This document shows, piece by piece, positions 45,296 through 55,322 of a DNA stretch of 64,000 bases. This DNA comes from Burkholderia sp. L27(2015) (lineage in GTDB: Bacteria; Pseudomonadota; Gammaproteobacteria; Burkholderiales; Burkholderiaceae). Below the pieces are notes generated by a model. That model had not been told where the DNA came from, ran no database searches, and saw only the letters and a list, made by a program, of their open reading frames with translations. The stretch spans positions 35,303 through 99,302 of the forward strand of contig NZ_LMUX01000027.1 in assembly GCF_009765705.1 (NCBI RefSeq), read 5' to 3'. Both the position numbers and the translations under genes were made by a program. Position 1 is the first letter of the stretch. The number at the start of each line of letters is the position of its first letter.

Positions 45296-46294
45296 TCATT
45301 CGTCCACTCCATCGCGTGATCCGTCAGCCGCACTGATCATGCGTTGAACGCGCAGTGCGTACTGACCATTGAAAATTCCGTATCCGCATTCCATCACCGG
45401 CACTCCATCGACCTTGGCCACAACGGTCTCGGGTAAGTTCAGCGGTAGGACATCGCCGACCTGCATGTTCAGGATTTGCAGAAAATCGCTGGTGATTTCG
45501 GCAAGATCGACTTCCAGCTCGACATCGGCCGTCTGCACTTGCTGCGACAGCATGCGGATCCAGCGGCGGTCGACTTCGAGCGCTTCGCCCTGCAACGGGC
45601 TGGAGAGCAGGTCGCGGACCGGTTCGATCAGCGAGTACGGCATGCAGATGTTGAGCTGGCCGCCAACGGAGCCCAGTTCGATCGTGAAGGTGGTCACCAC
45701 TACCACTTCGTTCGGTGTTGCGATGTTCGCGAACTGAGTGTGCATTTCGGCGCGCACGTATTCCAGTTCGATCGGATAAATCGGCTTCCACGACGCGGTG
45801 TAGTGCTCGAATATCAAATTGAGCAAACGCAGGATGATGCGCTGCTCGGTCGGCGTGAAATCGCGACCTTCGACCCGGGTGTGAAAGCGTCCATCGCCGC
45901 CGAACAAGTTGTCGACCACCAGGAACACCAGGTTGGGGTCGAACACGAACAGGGCCGTGCCGCGAAACGGTTTGATATGAACCAGGTTCAGGTTGGTCGG
46001 AACCGGCAGGTTGCGGATGAATTCGCTGTATTTCTGGACCTTGACGGGCCCGACCACGATTTCGGCCGTGCGCCGCATGAAACTGAATAACGCCGACCGC
46101 AACAAGCGCGCGAAGCGCTCATTGATGATTTCGAGCGTGGGCATGCGCCCGCGCACGATGCGCTCCTGGGTAGCCAGGTTGTACGGGCGAACGCCGTTCG
46201 CGTCGGTCTTGTCGACCGCCGCGTCCTGCTCGCCGTTGACACCCTTCAGTAGGGCATCGACCTCGTCTTGTGATAGGAACTCTTCGTGCGCCAT
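45296..46294 (-). CDS. fliM: Flagellar motor switch protein FliM
   Basis: C-ring subunit receiving CheY-P, 332 aa. The N-terminal CheY-binding peptide is FLSQDEVDALLKGV. The middle CheC-like domain has PTNLNLVHIKPFRGTALFVFDP and VDNLFGGDGRFHTRVEGRDF, and a C-terminal SpoA domain pairs with FliN (about 245-320). Starts 7 bases after the fliL stop. Confidence 0.97.
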   Translation of the reverse strand: MAHEEFLSQDEVDALLKGVNGEQDAAVDKTDANGVRPYNLATQERIVRGRMPTLEIINERFARLLRSALFSFMRRTAEIVVGPVKVQKYSEFIRNLPVPTNLNLVHIKPFRGTALFVFDPNLVFLVVDNLFGGDGRFHTRVEGRDFTPTEQRIILRLLNLIFEHYTASWKPIYPIELEYVRAEMHTQFANIATPNEVVVVTTFTIELGSVGGQLNICMPYSLIEPVRDLLSSPLQGEALEVDRRWIRMLSQQVQTADVELEVDLAEITSDFLQILNMQVGDVLPLNLPETVVAKVDGVPVMECGYGIFNGQYALRVQRMISAADGSRDGVDE

Positions 46295-46301
46295 TGCCCG
46301 C

Positions 46302-46805
46302 TCACTGCACCACGAAATCGGTGAACAAGACGTCGTTCACGTGCGTCACCGCGCCACCCGGAGAATACGGCGTCTCGATTTGCGCGCGAATTTCCTGCGC
46401 CAACGTGTTCTTGCCATCGAGCGACGTCAGGTCGGAAGGATGCTTGTTGGAAAGCAGGATCAAGATCCGACTACGGATTTCAGGCATGTGTTCCTTGAGG
46501 TCGTCTGCGGCAGACTGGTTGCTCAGTTTCAATGTGAGGCCCACATGTAAATAACGCTCGCCATCGTCGGACTGCAGATTCACGGTGAACGGATCAATCG
46601 CAAAGAACACCGGAGGCGGCAGCTTCTCCACGTGTTTCTCTGTGGCTTGGCTGTCATGCGGCATGAAAAAGAAATAATATGCCGCCGCGGCCCCGCCCAA
46701 GACTAAAAGTACTAAAAGTACCACCAGTAATACAACAATCAATTTTTTCTGGGGTGCCGCCGCAGCCACTGGCGCTGCTGGTTGACGACTCGCGCTGGTT
46801 GCCAT
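46302..46805 (-). CDS. fliL: Flagellar basal body-associated protein FliL
   Basis: Single-pass inner-membrane protein near the stator, 167 aa. Ala/Gln-rich cytoplasmic start, membrane helix LIVVLLVVLLVLLVLGGAAA, and a periplasmic stomatin-like domain with FFAIDPFTVNLQSDDGERYLHV and LNxxL-type C-terminus (VLFTDFVVQ). First gene of the leftward fliLMNOPQR operon. Confidence 0.95.
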   Translation of the reverse strand: MATSASRQPAAPVAAAAPQKKLIVVLLVVLLVLLVLGGAAAAYYFFFMPHDSQATEKHVEKLPPPVFFAIDPFTVNLQSDDGERYLHVGLTLKLSNQSAADDLKEHMPEIRSRILILLSNKHPSDLTSLDGKNTLAQEIRAQIETPYSPGGAVTHVNDVLFTDFVVQ

Positions 46806-47114
46806 GATGAAGCCTCAATCTTTCAAGGTGAATTTTCGCTAAAAACGCCGCTGGCGATTGCCCAAACAGAAGGGACAATTAGAGCCACCTCGCGCATTTA
46901 TACGCCGTCACCGTCATATCGCTCACGCATTCGCGTTGCACAAACCACGGTAAACACGTTAACGGGCGAATTGACCCAGGCTTGAGGGTAGCGGGCGAAA
47001 ATTTGATGCATCGCAAAAGCGGCATCGTTCCGCGTGCGACCCGCGCACGCAGAACCGGGGGCGTCCGCGTGGCGCGGACGCAGTACGAGAGCGGCCCGGG
47101 CGGCCGGCAGTGCC
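46806..47114. other. Intergenic region between fliK and fliL
   Basis: 309 bases. It holds the end of the leftward fliFGHIJK operon (hairpin at 47061-47081) and the promoter region of fliL. No sigma-28 or sigma-54 consensus is convincing. Frames here lack protein-like composition. Confidence 0.45.
47061..47081 (-). terminator. Perfect 9-bp hairpin downstream of fliK
   Basis: GCGTCCGCG, loop TGG, CGCGGACGC, 33 bases after the fliK stop. Very stable, but with no T-tract on either strand, so a Rho-assisted or attenuating role is as likely as intrinsic termination. Confidence 0.55.
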
Positions 47115-48683
47115 TTACACGAACGTATCCACGAGGCCTTGGCTGATGCGAGCCGGGGCTGCCGCACTGGTCGCCAGCGCGGCGGCTGCAGCCTCCGTCT
47201 GGGCCGTGCCCGAGCGACGCGAGCCGTTGCCGTTGTTTTGGTTAAACGCTTGTTGCTGAGCTGCACCGTCGCTCACGCTGGCGCTGCCCAGACCCATGCC
47301 GCCTGCCGCCAGTTGCTCGCGCAGCTTGGGTATGGCTTGCTCGACCGCGTCGCGCACGTGCTGGTGCTCGGACACGAACATCGCGTGGGCATGTGCGCCG
47401 CTCACCTGTAATACCACCTGCAGCGGCCCGAGATTGGGCGGGTTGAGGCTGAGCTGCGCGGTCTGTTGATGGTCGTTGGTCATGAAAACCACCTTGTTGC
47501 TCAACTCGCCCGCCCAGTTCGGGCTGCCCACAGGTGCCGTGATCGTGAATGCCGGATTGACGGCGGCGTCGGCCGAGGCGACCTGCGGGGTCGCGGTCGT
47601 GACGGCGGCTGCCGCCGCCGCGGCAGCCGCGACTGAGGCGGTGGCATCGGACTGGTTGGCCGGTTGTTGTTGTGCTGCCGCGACTTGTGCGGCCAAGGCG
47701 TTCAACGTGTTCTGGGACGCCTGCGCATCTTTGGACGCGCTCACGTCCGGGCTTGAGGACGCGACGCTGGTGTTGGCATCGCGGGTGTTGGCGTTGGCCT
47801 GACTCGCGCCCTCCTTGACGTCGCCCGAGGGGGGCGTGTTTTTGCCGCCAGCCGTCTGGGCGCCCAGCGTGAAACCTTTGGTCACGGACTTGTCGCCGAT
47901 GCCCTCGTTGCCCGCGACCGGCTGCGCGGCCGGTTTGCTCGAAGCCGCGTTGGCTTCGAGGGCTTCCTTCGCCGCGGCGCTGTCGGCGGCGGTGGTCGTG
48001 GACGTGTTGGTCGCGTTGAGGGCTTCCTTATCGACCGATTTGCCGGTATTGGCGACGTGTACCGTGCGCGGTATCGCGGTGGCAGTACTGGCCACGGCGT
48101 TCAAAGCGGCAGTGACCGCCGCCGCGATAGGATCGTTTGCTGCGGCCGGGGGGAACAGCGATTTTGTGCCCGCGGTTGCGTGACCGGCTGCTTGAGTTGC
48201 GGCCTGTGTGGCTGCTTGAGTGGTTGCCTGAGTGGTTGCCTGAGCGTTCGGATTGGTGGCGGTGCTCGAATTTTGAGCCGTCTGGTGCGTGCCGTGCTCG
48301 TGGGCCTTGGCCGTCGTCGAACCGGTCGAATGGCCGTGAACGTGATGGTCGGCGGTTTGGGTCTGACCTTGCGAGTGCAGATGGAGCTTCCCGGTCGCCA
48401 CGCTGGCCGACGCCGCGCCAGCGGCCGAACGGGCTTGCGCCGCGGCATTGGCCGACACGTTCGCAGCCTGCTGACCCATCGCTTGAGCCTGCGCTGCGGC
48501 TTGCTGCGCCACTTGCTCAGCCTGCAGCTTGCCCTGCTGCGCGGCGTTTTGCGCTGCGGCTATCGTGTCCTGCAGCGTTTGGCCGAAACTGGGTGCGTCG
48601 CTCGGAGTCGACGATGCAGTGCTCGTCGAGCTGCTGGGGGGTGTCGAGTTGACAATGCTATCGATCTGATTAGTCGGGTTCAT
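47115..48683 (-). CDS. fliK: Flagellar hook-length control protein FliK
   Basis: Secreted ruler and specificity switch, 522 aa. The first ~390 residues are low-complexity Ala/Gln/Thr/Ser sequence with TQATTQAATQAA-type repeats and a His-rich patch (DHHVHGHSTG). The conserved C-terminal domain, which triggers the FlhB switch, has WAGELSNKVVFMTNDHQQTAQLSLNPPNLGPLQV and HQHVRDAVEQAIPKLREQL. Ruler length sets hook length, so the repetitive half may have a direct effect. Last gene of fliFGHIJK. Confidence 0.94.
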   Translation of the reverse strand: MNPTNQIDSIVNSTPPSSSTSTASSTPSDAPSFGQTLQDTIAAAQNAAQQGKLQAEQVAQQAAAQAQAMGQQAANVSANAAAQARSAAGAASASVATGKLHLHSQGQTQTADHHVHGHSTGSTTAKAHEHGTHQTAQNSSTATNPNAQATTQATTQAATQAATQAAGHATAGTKSLFPPAAANDPIAAAVTAALNAVASTATAIPRTVHVANTGKSVDKEALNATNTSTTTAADSAAAKEALEANAASSKPAAQPVAGNEGIGDKSVTKGFTLGAQTAGGKNTPPSGDVKEGASQANANTRDANTSVASSSPDVSASKDAQASQNTLNALAAQVAAAQQQPANQSDATASVAAAAAAAAAVTTATPQVASADAAVNPAFTITAPVGSPNWAGELSNKVVFMTNDHQQTAQLSLNPPNLGPLQVVLQVSGAHAHAMFVSEHQHVRDAVEQAIPKLREQLAAGGMGLGSASVSDGAAQQQAFNQNNGNGSRRSGTAQTEAAAAALATSAAAPARISQGLVDTFV

Positions 48684-48722
48684 TTTGTTTTCCGGTTGTC
48701 CTGTCTTTTCGTCTCAAGCACG

Positions 48723-49175
48723 CTATTCGAAGGCTAGGCCCGAGCGCCGCCGCATGGCCTTCGCGGCGAATTCGTCCGAGTCACGTTGCTCGATGCGGGC
48801 CACACGAACGTTCTCACGTTGCTTGGCGCGCTCCAGCAGGGTTTCATACGAATCGAGTTTCTGCTTCTTTTGCTGCCAGTCCGTGCGGGCCACCGCCAGG
48901 CGCCGCTCGACCGTTTCGATCGACAAGCGCTGCTGCGCCATCGCCACGTCCAGGGTGTCGATAAATTGATGAAAATTACGCCAGTGGGACGCATTCATGC
49001 CCCCTTGCGCCTCGGTGGCCAAGCGTCGCCGGTATTCATCGCGGTAATGCGCCAATGAATCGACCTGGCGCTTCGCTTCATCGCGCTGCTTTTGCAACAA
49101 GCCCAGATGGCGGGTCGACTCGTCCACGTCCGACTGGGCGAGATCGATCAAGGTGTTCAGCGGCAAATGTTCCAT
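48723..49175 (-). CDS. fliJ: Flagellar export protein FliJ
   Basis: Coiled-coil stalk of the export ATPase, 150 aa, almost entirely helical: LIDLAQSDVDESTRHLGLLQ, ALSIETVERRLAVARTDWQQ-like second helix, and a basic end (AAKAMRRRSG). Lies 34 bases after fliI and 39 before fliK. Confidence 0.9.
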   Translation of the reverse strand: MEHLPLNTLIDLAQSDVDESTRHLGLLQKQRDEAKRQVDSLAHYRDEYRRRLATEAQGGMNASHWRNFHQFIDTLDVAMAQQRLSIETVERRLAVARTDWQQKKQKLDSYETLLERAKQRENVRVARIEQRDSDEFAAKAMRRRSGLAFE

Positions 49176-49209
49176 TATCGTGCGCTCCCGAGCGTGCGAA
49201 CCATGGCGG

Positions 49210-51006
49210 CTATCCCTGGACGAGCGTCGCCAGTTGGGCGACGCTGGCAGCGTGATCGGACCGTTCGTTGATACGTTGCGTCAAGAAACCTTCAATTTTC
49301 GGATACAGCGCGATCGCGCGATCGAGCAAAGGATCGCGGCCTTGGGCATACGCGCCCACGTTGATCAAATCGCGGTTGCGCTGATAGCGCGACAGCATCT
49401 GCTTGAGCTGCCTGACCTTGTCGAACTGCGTTTGGTCGATCAGCGCAGTCATGGCGCGGCTGATGGACGCTTCGATGTCGATGGCGGGATAGTGCCCGGC
49501 TTCGGCCAAGGCACGCGATAGTACGATGTGACCGTCCAGGATCGCGCGCGCGGCATCGGCGATCGGATCCTGCTGGTCGTCGCCTTCGGTGAGCACGGTG
49601 TAGAACGCAGTGATCGACCCGCCGCCGGCCGGCCCGTTGCCGGTACGCTCGACCAGCATCGGCAGCTTGGCGAAGACCGAAGGCGGATAGCCCTTGGTGG
49701 CCGGGGGTTCCCCAATGGCCAGCGCGATCTCACGTTGCGCCATCGCGTAGCGGGTCAGCGAATCCATGATCAACAGCACGTTCAGGCCGCTATCGCGGAA
49801 GTTTTCGGCAAGCGAGGTCGCATAGGCTGCGCCCTGCATGCGCAGCAGCGGTGACACATCCGCAGGCGCGGCTACCACGACGGCGCGCGCCATGCCTTCT
49901 GTGCCGAGGATCTGTTCGATGAATTCCTTGACCTCACGACCGCGTTCGCCGATCAGGCCAACCACGATCACGTCCGCGCTGGTGTAGCGCGCCATCATGC
50001 CCAGCAGTACCGATTTGCCGACCCCGGAGCCGGCGAACAAGCCCATGCGCTGCCCGCGTCCCACGGTCAACAGCGCATTGATTGCGCGCACGCCAACGTC
50101 CAGCACTTCATGGATGGGTTCGCGCTGCAGCGGGTTGATGGTGGGCGCGGTCAGCGCGCCGCTTTCGTCGGTTTTGAGCGCACCGAGCCCGTCCAGCGGT
50201 TTGCCGGTCGCGTCGACCACGCGCCCCAGCATGCCCAGGCCTACGGGCAAGCGCTTGGCGCCGGCATGCGGGTCGACGATGGGGGCCGCTTCCAGCGCGA
50301 AAACCCGTGCACCCGGCAGCAGGCCCGATACCTCGGAGGTCGGCATCAGGAAGAGCCGGTCGCCGGAAAAGCCGACGACTTCGGCCTGTGCCATGCCCAG
50401 GGGGTTGCCCGGCGGCAGTTCGATCAAGCAGGCGCCGCCAACCGGGATGCGCACCCCCACGGCTTCAAGGACCAGGCCCGCGGCGCGGATCAGGCGCCCG
50501 CAGGCGCGGTGCGGAATCACTTTCGCGACGCCGAGGGACGCTGCGTCCAATACGCTATGCCAGCGCAGCGCGTGCACGTTGTCGGCCAGCGCTGGATCGC
50601 GTTCTATAGTGTAGGGCCGGTCGCGAACGGTGGCCGGCGCATCGAGATCGGAGGCCTGCGGTGTGCGTTCGGATCGTTCGGATTCGTCGCCGAGGTCAAG
50701 GTCGTCGCCGAGGTCGCCGTCGAGGTTGGCGTCGCGTTTTACGTCGGGTTTTACATCAAATTCGGCCGCATGTTCGACCTCAGGCTCGACGTCAAATTCG
50801 GCCTCGAGCTCTGCCTCAAGTTCGGCCACGGTGCTGCCGCTCAAGCTGTCCTGTTCGACCAGGCGCGTCCAGGCGTCAGCTTCTTCCGGCGGCGAGGAAT
50901 GCGCGATGTCCAGCAGATCCTCGGCCTCGACAGTAGCCGGCGCAGCCATCGGCGGCGGCGTAGCCGAGCCCTTGGATGCGACGGTGGCGGTCGAGGCGGG
51001 CGTCAT
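49210..51006 (-). CDS. fliI: Flagellar export ATPase FliI with acidic N-terminal extension
   Basis: Hexameric ATPase of the export apparatus, 598 aa compared with about 450-480 in relatives. The ATG at 51006 overlaps the fliH stop (ATGA). Residues 1 to ~135 are an extension: a Thr/Ala/Pro stretch, then a strongly acidic Glu/Asp-rich segment (about 58-112) with DVEPEVE, DVKPDVK and [10 protein letters not shown] units. The normal protein starts around [15 protein letters not shown]. Walker A AGSGVGKS (about 325-332), Walker [10 protein letters not shown] and the [12 protein letters not shown] segment are intact. The extension precedes the FliH-binding N-terminus. Confidence 0.95.
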   Translation of the reverse strand: MTPASTATVASKGSATPPPMAAPATVEAEDLLDIAHSSPPEEADAWTRLVEQDSLSGSTVAELEAELEAEFDVEPEVEHAAEFDVKPDVKRDANLDGDLGDDLDLGDESERSERTPQASDLDAPATVRDRPYTIERDPALADNVHALRWHSVLDAASLGVAKVIPHRACGRLIRAAGLVLEAVGVRIPVGGACLIELPPGNPLGMAQAEVVGFSGDRLFLMPTSEVSGLLPGARVFALEAAPIVDPHAGAKRLPVGLGMLGRVVDATGKPLDGLGALKTDESGALTAPTINPLQREPIHEVLDVGVRAINALLTVGRGQRMGLFAGSGVGKSVLLGMMARYTSADVIVVGLIGERGREVKEFIEQILGTEGMARAVVVAAPADVSPLLRMQGAAYATSLAENFRDSGLNVLLIMDSLTRYAMAQREIALAIGEPPATKGYPPSVFAKLPMLVERTGNGPAGGGSITAFYTVLTEGDDQQDPIADAARAILDGHIVLSRALAEAGHYPAIDIEASISRAMTALIDQTQFDKVRQLKQMLSRYQRNRDLINVGAYAQGRDPLLDRAIALYPKIEGFLTQRINERSDHAASVAQLATLVQG

Positions 51007-51665
51007 TCTAGAACGCGTCCTATCGCTGCTGCCACCCGCTCCCAGCGTGTGGGCAAGGTGGCATCGATTTCGCCGCTCACCGCGTGCGCGCGGCAACCGC
51101 CGCGCTCGACCGTGAGGTCGGCACGCACGGTCCAGCCTTCGGCAAGCAAATCGTCCTTGAGGTAAGCCTCCACCACCGGCAGGTCGGCCGGATTGACGAG
51201 CAGATGCGGTGCGCCGGTAAGCGTAGGTTCGGTGGCGATCACTTCGCGCGCCGCGGCCAGTATGACCGTAGGATCGATCACCACGTCCTGGCGCACCACT
51301 TGCCGGGCAATATCGAAGGCCAGCGCGACCAGATGTTCGGCCATTTCGGCGTCGACGCCGACCAGCGCGTGTTTGAACGATGCGGCGATGTGTTGCAACG
51401 ATGCCGCTTGCGCCTCGGCTTCGGCCAGGCCCAACGCACGGCCCTGGTCGTAACCGGTTGCGTGTCCCGCTGCATGCCCCTCGATCAGTCCCGCCGCATA
51501 GCCTTCGTGATGCGCTTGTTCGCGCCGCTGTGCAAGCTCGCCCAAGTAGGGGTCCGGTATCTCGACCGGCGCCGGCGGCGCGGGAGGAACCGGGTCGAAC
51601 GAAGCCATTTCCCAGCGCTCGTAGGCCGACAGGCGTTCCTTCGGGATATAGGGGCTGGCTTTCAT
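51003..51665 (-). CDS. fliH: Flagellar export regulator FliH
   Basis: Peripheral stalk of the export ATPase, 220 aa. Pro-rich FliN-binding start ([17 protein letters not shown]). The Gly-repeat region ([21 protein letters not shown]) has the GxxxG heptads typical of FliH, and the C-terminal E-subunit-like domain binds FliI. Located 51 bases after fliG and overlapping fliI. Confidence 0.95.
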   Translation of the reverse strand: MKASPYIPKERLSAYERWEMASFDPVPPAPPAPVEIPDPYLGELAQRREQAHHEGYAAGLIEGHAAGHATGYDQGRALGLAEAEAQAASLQHIAASFKHALVGVDAEMAEHLVALAFDIARQVVRQDVVIDPTVILAAAREVIATEPTLTGAPHLLVNPADLPVVEAYLKDDLLAEGWTVRADLTVERGGCRAHAVSGEIDATLPTRWERVAAAIGRVLE

Positions 51666-51716
51666 CGCTGGGCGCTCCAGGCGAGAGTCCGGCCTCGGTC
51701 CTCAGGGCGGCGGAGC

Positions 51717-52712
51717 TTAAACATAAGCGTCGTCCGCCTTGCCGCCCAGTACGATTTCGCCGGCGTCCGAGAGCCGACGCACGATTTGCAAAATCTTCTT
51801 CTGTTCGCCCTCGACTTCTGAAACACGTACCGGACCGCGCGATTCGAGATCCTCGCGCAGCAGGTCCGCTGCACGTTGCGACATGTTCTTGAGGAATTTA
51901 TCGCGCAGTTCCGGTCGCGCGCCTTTCAGCGCGATGATTAGCGACTCCGACTCGATGCCCTTGAGCAGCAACTGGATACCGCGATCGTCGACGTCGAGCA
52001 GGTTTTCGAACACGAACATCTGGTCGATGATCTTCTGCGCCAGCTCGGTGTCGTAGCCCTTGATGTTTTCGATGACCGACTCTTCATGCACGCTGCCCAG
52101 GAAGTTCAGGATTTCGGCTGTGGCGCGTATGCCGCCCATCGGGCTGCGCTTGATATTTTCGCTGCCCGAAAGCAGCTTGGTGAGCACGTCGTTCAATTCG
52201 CGCAAGGCGGTCGGCTGGATGCCGTCGAGCGTGGCAATGCGCAACACCACGTCATTACGCGTGCGCTCGGTAAAAAAGCCGATCACTTCGGAGGCTTGGT
52301 CGCGATCCAGGTGGACCAGGATCGTGGCGATGATCTGCGGATGTTCGTTGCGGATCAGCTCGGCCACCGCGGCCGAGTCCATCCACTTCAAGCCTTCGAT
52401 GCCGCTGGTGTCGCCGCCTTGCAAGATCCGTTCGATCAGCCCCGCGGCCTTGTCGTTGCCCAGCGCCTTGGTCAACACCGCGCGGATGTAGTTGTCCGAG
52501 TCGACGCTCAGCGCGCCCAGCTGTTCGGCCTCGGTACAGAAGTCTTCAAGCACTTTTTCAAGCTCATCGCGTGACACGCCCTTCAGCGACGCCATGGCGG
52601 AGCCGATTTTCTGCACCTCGCGGGGTGCCAGAAATTTCAAGACCTCGGCCGCTTCATCCTCGCCGAGTGACATCAGCAGCAGCGCGCTGCGGTGGATTCC
52701 TTCAGCGTTCAT
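51717..52712 (-). CDS. fliG: Flagellar motor switch protein FliG
   Basis: Torque-generating rotor protein, 331 aa. N-terminal [24 protein letters not shown] (FliF-binding), the middle [21 protein letters not shown] with an EHPQ motif, and the C-terminal charged helix [36 protein letters not shown] that faces MotA. Overlaps the fliF 3' end by 11 bases. Confidence 0.97.
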   Translation of the reverse strand: MNAEGIHRSALLLMSLGEDEAAEVLKFLAPREVQKIGSAMASLKGVSRDELEKVLEDFCTEAEQLGALSVDSDNYIRAVLTKALGNDKAAGLIERILQGGDTSGIEGLKWMDSAAVAELIRNEHPQIIATILVHLDRDQASEVIGFFTERTRNDVVLRIATLDGIQPTALRELNDVLTKLLSGSENIKRSPMGGIRATAEILNFLGSVHEESVIENIKGYDTELAQKIIDQMFVFENLLDVDDRGIQLLLKGIESESLIIALKGARPELRDKFLKNMSQRAADLLREDLESRGPVRVSEVEGEQKKILQIVRRLSDAGEIVLGGKADDAYV

Positions 52713-54372
52713 CGGCCACCCAATTTTTTACCACGTTGGCGACCACTTTCGGGTCCTCCTTGGCGAGACTGCGCGCAGTCGTCAGATTTCGTTCAAACGA
52801 GGCGGATTTTTGCAGCTTGACGGTGTCGTCGAGCGAGGTGATGACCTCCGTGTTGATGCCGCTGGAGACCGCAAGCGCCGGCAAAGGCGGTTCGGGCGGC
52901 GTGAACAGGCGCCGCATGGTGGGACGCAGTACGCCGAAGAACACATACAGGCCGATCGCGCCCATCAACGCGTACTTCGCGCCGGTCTTGGCGTAATCGA
53001 TGTTGTCCGGCTGCTTCCACCATGGCAGGTCGGAAATTGCGCGCTCGTCGTCGTTCGAGAACGTACTGTTCACGACATTGACCACGTCGCCGCGGCTCGC
53101 GTCAAAGCCGATCGCGTCTTTGACCAATTGCTCGGTCTGGGCCAGTTGGGCTGCGGTGAGCGGCTGCATGATGTGCTTGCCGGCGGGATTGACCTGCGGC
53201 AGATAGTTGACTACGACCGCCACGGACAGCCGCTTCACGCCACCGATCCCCTGCGCGGTATGAAGGATGGTTTTGTTGACTTCGTAATTGGTGGTGACGT
53301 CGTGCCGGATGCTGGTCGGCGGGATGATCGTCGCGCTGGCGCCGCTCGCGCCGCTCGCTACGGCCGGCGTGGAAATCGGTGCGCTGGCCGGTTGCGGCGG
53401 TGCATTCGAAAGCGCGCCGGGCACGCCCCCGGAGTGTGCGCCGACATCCGAGGCTTCGCTGATCTGCTCGCTGCGCAAGGTGGCGGAAGCGGGGGTGGGG
53501 TTAGGCGTGAAGGTCTCGGCGGTCTGCTCGGTATGCGAAAAATCGACATCCGCGCTGACCTGCGAGCGCACATTGCCACTGCCGTACAGCGGCGTCAGGA
53601 TGGATTGCACCCGTTGCTGCGTATCGTATTCGACCTGCTTGACGTACTTGAGCTGGGTGGCGTCGAGGTCCCCGCTGGAAGAGGGCGACGTGAGCAAGTC
53701 GCCGGCCTGGTCGACGATCGTGACGTTCTTGCTCGACATATCAGGCACGCCGGACGCGACCATATGGGCGATCGCGCTCACTTGGCCGTCGTCGAGTATG
53801 CGTCCAGGATACAGATTGACCAGCACCGAGGCCGATGGGCTGCGCTGTTCGCGCACGAACACCGAGGGTTTCGGGATTGCCAGATGAACGCGGGCGGCCT
53901 GCACGGCGCCGATCGAGCTGATGGTGCGTTCGAGCTCGCCTTCCAGGGCGCGCTGATAGTTGATTTGTTCGGCGAATTCGCTAATGCCGAACTTCTGGCC
54001 GTCCATCAACTCGAACCCGACCGAGCCGCCTTTGGGCAGCCCCTGCTGCGCGAGGCGCAGCCGGGCGTCGTTGACCGCGGTCGAGGGAACCAGAATGGCG
54101 CCGCCGTTGTCGGAGAACTTGTACGGCACGTTCATCTGCTGCAAGGACGTGATGATGGCGCCGCCGTCCCGATCCGTCAGGTTGGCGTACAGCACTTTAT
54201 AGTCGGGTTGACGGCTCCACAGCACCAGCACGATCAAGATCGCGATCGCGACCGCCGCGGTGATGATCAGCGGCACGCGCGGGTTGCTGCGCAGTTGTTG
54301 CACCAAAGACGGCTTGGCGGCGCTTGCTATGAGACTTCCTGCACCAGGCAGCAGCGATTGTGCGTCGCTCAT
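52702..54372 (-). CDS. fliF: Flagellar MS-ring protein FliF
   Basis: Inner-membrane MS-ring, 556 aa. First membrane helix (VPLIITAAVAIAILIVLVLW), ring-building motifs RBM1-3 (YKVLYANLTDRDGGAI, GSVGFELMDG with EFAEQINYQRALEGELERTI, and YEVNKTILHTAQGIGGVKRLSVAVVV), second helix (ALMGAIGLYVFFGVL). The C-terminal FliG-binding tail has [15 protein letters not shown]. Pro/Ala/Ser loop at about 310-345. First gene of fliFGHIJK, divergent from fliE. Confidence 0.97.
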   Translation of the reverse strand: MSDAQSLLPGAGSLIASAAKPSLVQQLRSNPRVPLIITAAVAIAILIVLVLWSRQPDYKVLYANLTDRDGGAIITSLQQMNVPYKFSDNGGAILVPSTAVNDARLRLAQQGLPKGGSVGFELMDGQKFGISEFAEQINYQRALEGELERTISSIGAVQAARVHLAIPKPSVFVREQRSPSASVLVNLYPGRILDDGQVSAIAHMVASGVPDMSSKNVTIVDQAGDLLTSPSSSGDLDATQLKYVKQVEYDTQQRVQSILTPLYGSGNVRSQVSADVDFSHTEQTAETFTPNPTPASATLRSEQISEASDVGAHSGGVPGALSNAPPQPASAPISTPAVASGASGASATIIPPTSIRHDVTTNYEVNKTILHTAQGIGGVKRLSVAVVVNYLPQVNPAGKHIMQPLTAAQLAQTEQLVKDAIGFDASRGDVVNVVNSTFSNDDERAISDLPWWKQPDNIDYAKTGAKYALMGAIGLYVFFGVLRPTMRRLFTPPEPPLPALAVSSGINTEVITSLDDTVKLQKSASFERNLTTARSLAKEDPKVVANVVKNWVADER

Positions 54373-54670
54373 CGAATGCCTCGGCGGTGCATGTCGTCAG
54401 CTTTCAATAGGTTGGCGAAGATGGCGCTAGCCACGGTTTTGCTCTCCGAATCCGGTTCAGGCGGTGTGCCCATGGGACAAAATAGGGCACGCACACTCCC
54501 TGCATCCTCCTGATTATCAGTTCGAGAGTCACCGCTTAATCACGCGAAAAGAGCCTAGTTTTCACGTCTATCCTCACTGTAGAGTTGGTGCGGCCGGTGC
54601 TATCGTGTGCTTCAATCGCAATAATCCCGGGTGATTCCGCTTTTCGGGCAGCAGCGTAACAGGAGAAACC

Positions 54671-55012
54671 ATGGTTCCGAGTATCAATCCGATGGCGTCG
54701 GTGCTGCAGGAAATGCAATCGATGGCGGGACAGGCCGATGGCCCGGATGCCACCGCCGCCGCAGGAGCCGCAAACAGCGCTTCCAGCGGGGGCACGTTCG
54801 CCAGCATGCTGCAGGACTCGCTGGCGAAAGTCAGTCAAGCGCAGCAAAACGCAGGGGCCGAGGGCCAAGCGTTTGAGCTCGGCTCGCCCAATGTCGCTCT
54901 CAATGACGTCATGTTGGACGGGCAGAAGGCGAATATCGAATTTCAAACCGCGCTTCAGGTGCGCAACAAGCTGGTGACGGCTTACAACGACGTCATGCAG
55001 ATGAGCGTTTAG
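54671..55012 (+). CDS. fliE: Flagellar hook-basal body adaptor FliE
   Basis: Links MS-ring to rod, 113 aa. Ala/Ser-rich lead, then FASMLQDSLAKVSQAQQNAGAEGQAFELG and the C-terminal IEFQTALQVRNKLVTAYNDVMQMSV, the family hallmark. AACAGGAGAAACC gives a good ribosome-binding site. Divergent from fliF across 298 bases; the 3' end overlaps the opposing FlhB-like gene by 20 bases. Confidence 0.96.
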   Translation: MVPSINPMASVLQEMQSMAGQADGPDATAAAGAANSASSGGTFASMLQDSLAKVSQAQQNAGAEGQAFELGSPNVALNDVMLDGQKANIEFQTALQVRNKLVTAYNDVMQMSV

Positions 55013-55322
55013 GCGGGGGCTTGAAAGCCGGGGCAGGCGCGGGGTCGGCGTCGTCTTTGCCGGCTTCGAGCTGATACAGCCACGCCAGTAGTTCGGCTAC
55101 GGCTTGATACAGCAGCGGGGGGATCTGACTATCCAGGTTCACCTGCATCAGCAGCGACACCATCTCCGGCGATTCGTGCACGAATAGGCCTTCTTCACGT
55201 GCGCGCCGCACGATCATCTCGGCGACCAGCCCATATCCTTTAGCCACCACGCGCGGCGTTTGCTCGCGGCTGTCGGCGTCGTACTTGAGCGCAACTGCGC
55301 TGCGTCGGGTGTCGTCGCTCAT
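54993..55322 (-). CDS. FlhB-like cytoplasmic-domain protein
   Basis: A 109-aa protein resembling only the C-terminal half of the FlhB cytoplasmic domain: SAVALKYDADSREQTPRVVAKGYGLVAEMIVRRARE, then FVHESPEMVSLLMQVNLDSQIPPLLYQAVAELLAWLYQLE. It begins where FlhB is after autocleavage and lacks the NPTH site and membrane part. It ends in a Pro/Ala tail. Co-encoded with a FliK-like protein (4-base ATGA overlap), as in several betaproteobacteria. Its role in export or switching is unproven; annotation pipelines often call it EscU/YscU/HrcU-family. Confidence 0.88.
   Translation of the reverse strand: MSDDTRRSAVALKYDADSREQTPRVVAKGYGLVAEMIVRRAREEGLFVHESPEMVSLLMQVNLDSQIPPLLYQAVAELLAWLYQLEAGKDDADPAPAPAFKPPPKRSSA

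Noticed and set aside
47180-48700. Repetitive DNA in fliK as a CRISPR or non-coding repeat
   Set aside because: It is in-frame Ala/Gln/Thr coding sequence of FliK, with irregular units and no spacers.
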